DNA of 34,707 nt from Phormidium willei BDU 130791 (GTDB lineage Bacteria; Cyanobacteriota; Cyanobacteriia; Cyanobacteriales; Geitlerinemataceae), in NCBI GenBank assembly GCA_001637315.1, contig LSZA01000042.1:1-34707 (forward strand). Direction: 5' to 3'. Below, one piece after another: positions 34,604 through 34,707 of this stretch; position 1 is the stretch's first letter, and the number at the start of each line of letters is the position of its first letter. The notes under the pieces are model-generated. The model made no database searches. It was given only the letters and a program-made list of their open reading frames with translations, and was not told the DNA's origin. Made by a program: the position numbers and the translations under genes.

Positions 34604-34707
34604 AAAACAAAAACTGAGCCTTGAGTTAAAAGCATGATAATGTCTCTGGAAATCGCTCGTTTTTTATGAGTTTGCAATCTTAGGATGCCTTTGTTGTTTT
34701 TACGGTG

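Overview
The window is chromosomal DNA of a cyanobacterium. The evidence is the very frequent HIP1 octamer (GCGATCGC) and its partial forms across most of the sequence, a ~1000-residue cyanobacterial-type PEP carboxylase, a short EF-Ts with an acidic-tailed S2, plastoquinone-type UbiA, several proteins recognisable as cyanobacterial conserved families (pentapeptide repeat, DUF1574, DUF1622), and heptameric tandem repeats of the kind common in filamentous cyanobacteria. The backbone is fairly GC-rich. A Phormidium/Geitlerinema-like filamentous strain would fit, but species is inference only.

Layout. 1-5.3 kb (minus strand): aldo/keto reductase, ubiA, an AT-rich orphan gene (2124-2723) bounded by a decayed second copy of the ubiA 5' end, heptamer repeats, then a pentapeptide-repeat gene lying directly behind a conserved gene of unknown function. 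5.6-8.2 kb (plus): Ppx/GppA phosphatase, DUF1622 membrane protein, folB. 8.2-11 kb (minus): rpsB-tsf, a terminator-like hairpin, and an acidic conserved protein. 11.5-15.4 kb: a small exported-looking protein, a Uma2-family nuclease-like gene (minus), a glutaredoxin-like protein, murE with a heptamer array running almost to its start codon, and two small unknown genes.

15.5-19.7 kb (minus): an AT-rich block poor in HIP1 sites with three closely spaced genes: a dynamin-family GTPase broken by one frameshift, a P-loop GTPase-like protein with an aberrant G4 region, and a membrane-anchored coiled-coil protein. This is the best candidate for an undescribed system in the window. It looks acquired, and it may work at membranes, possibly in defence or stress; no function is proven.

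20-27.3 kb: a mutarotase-like gene, tRNA-Lys(UUU) with its own promoter, then a minus-strand cluster of a large membrane protein with an SGNH/DUF1574 domain, an exported metzincin-type zinc metalloprotease and a small secreted protein. 27.5-34.5 kb: a small hydrophobic protein, ppc, rseP-nth, and a convergent ComM/YifB ATPase gene. The last 245 bases hold no gene but contain a strong AT-rich inverted repeat.

Most genes are housekeeping (quinone, folate, cell wall, translation, carbon fixation, DNA repair). The parts worth a second look are the GTPase block, the ubiA duplication scar, and a sequence module shared by the 4-5 kb and 24-27 kb proteins.
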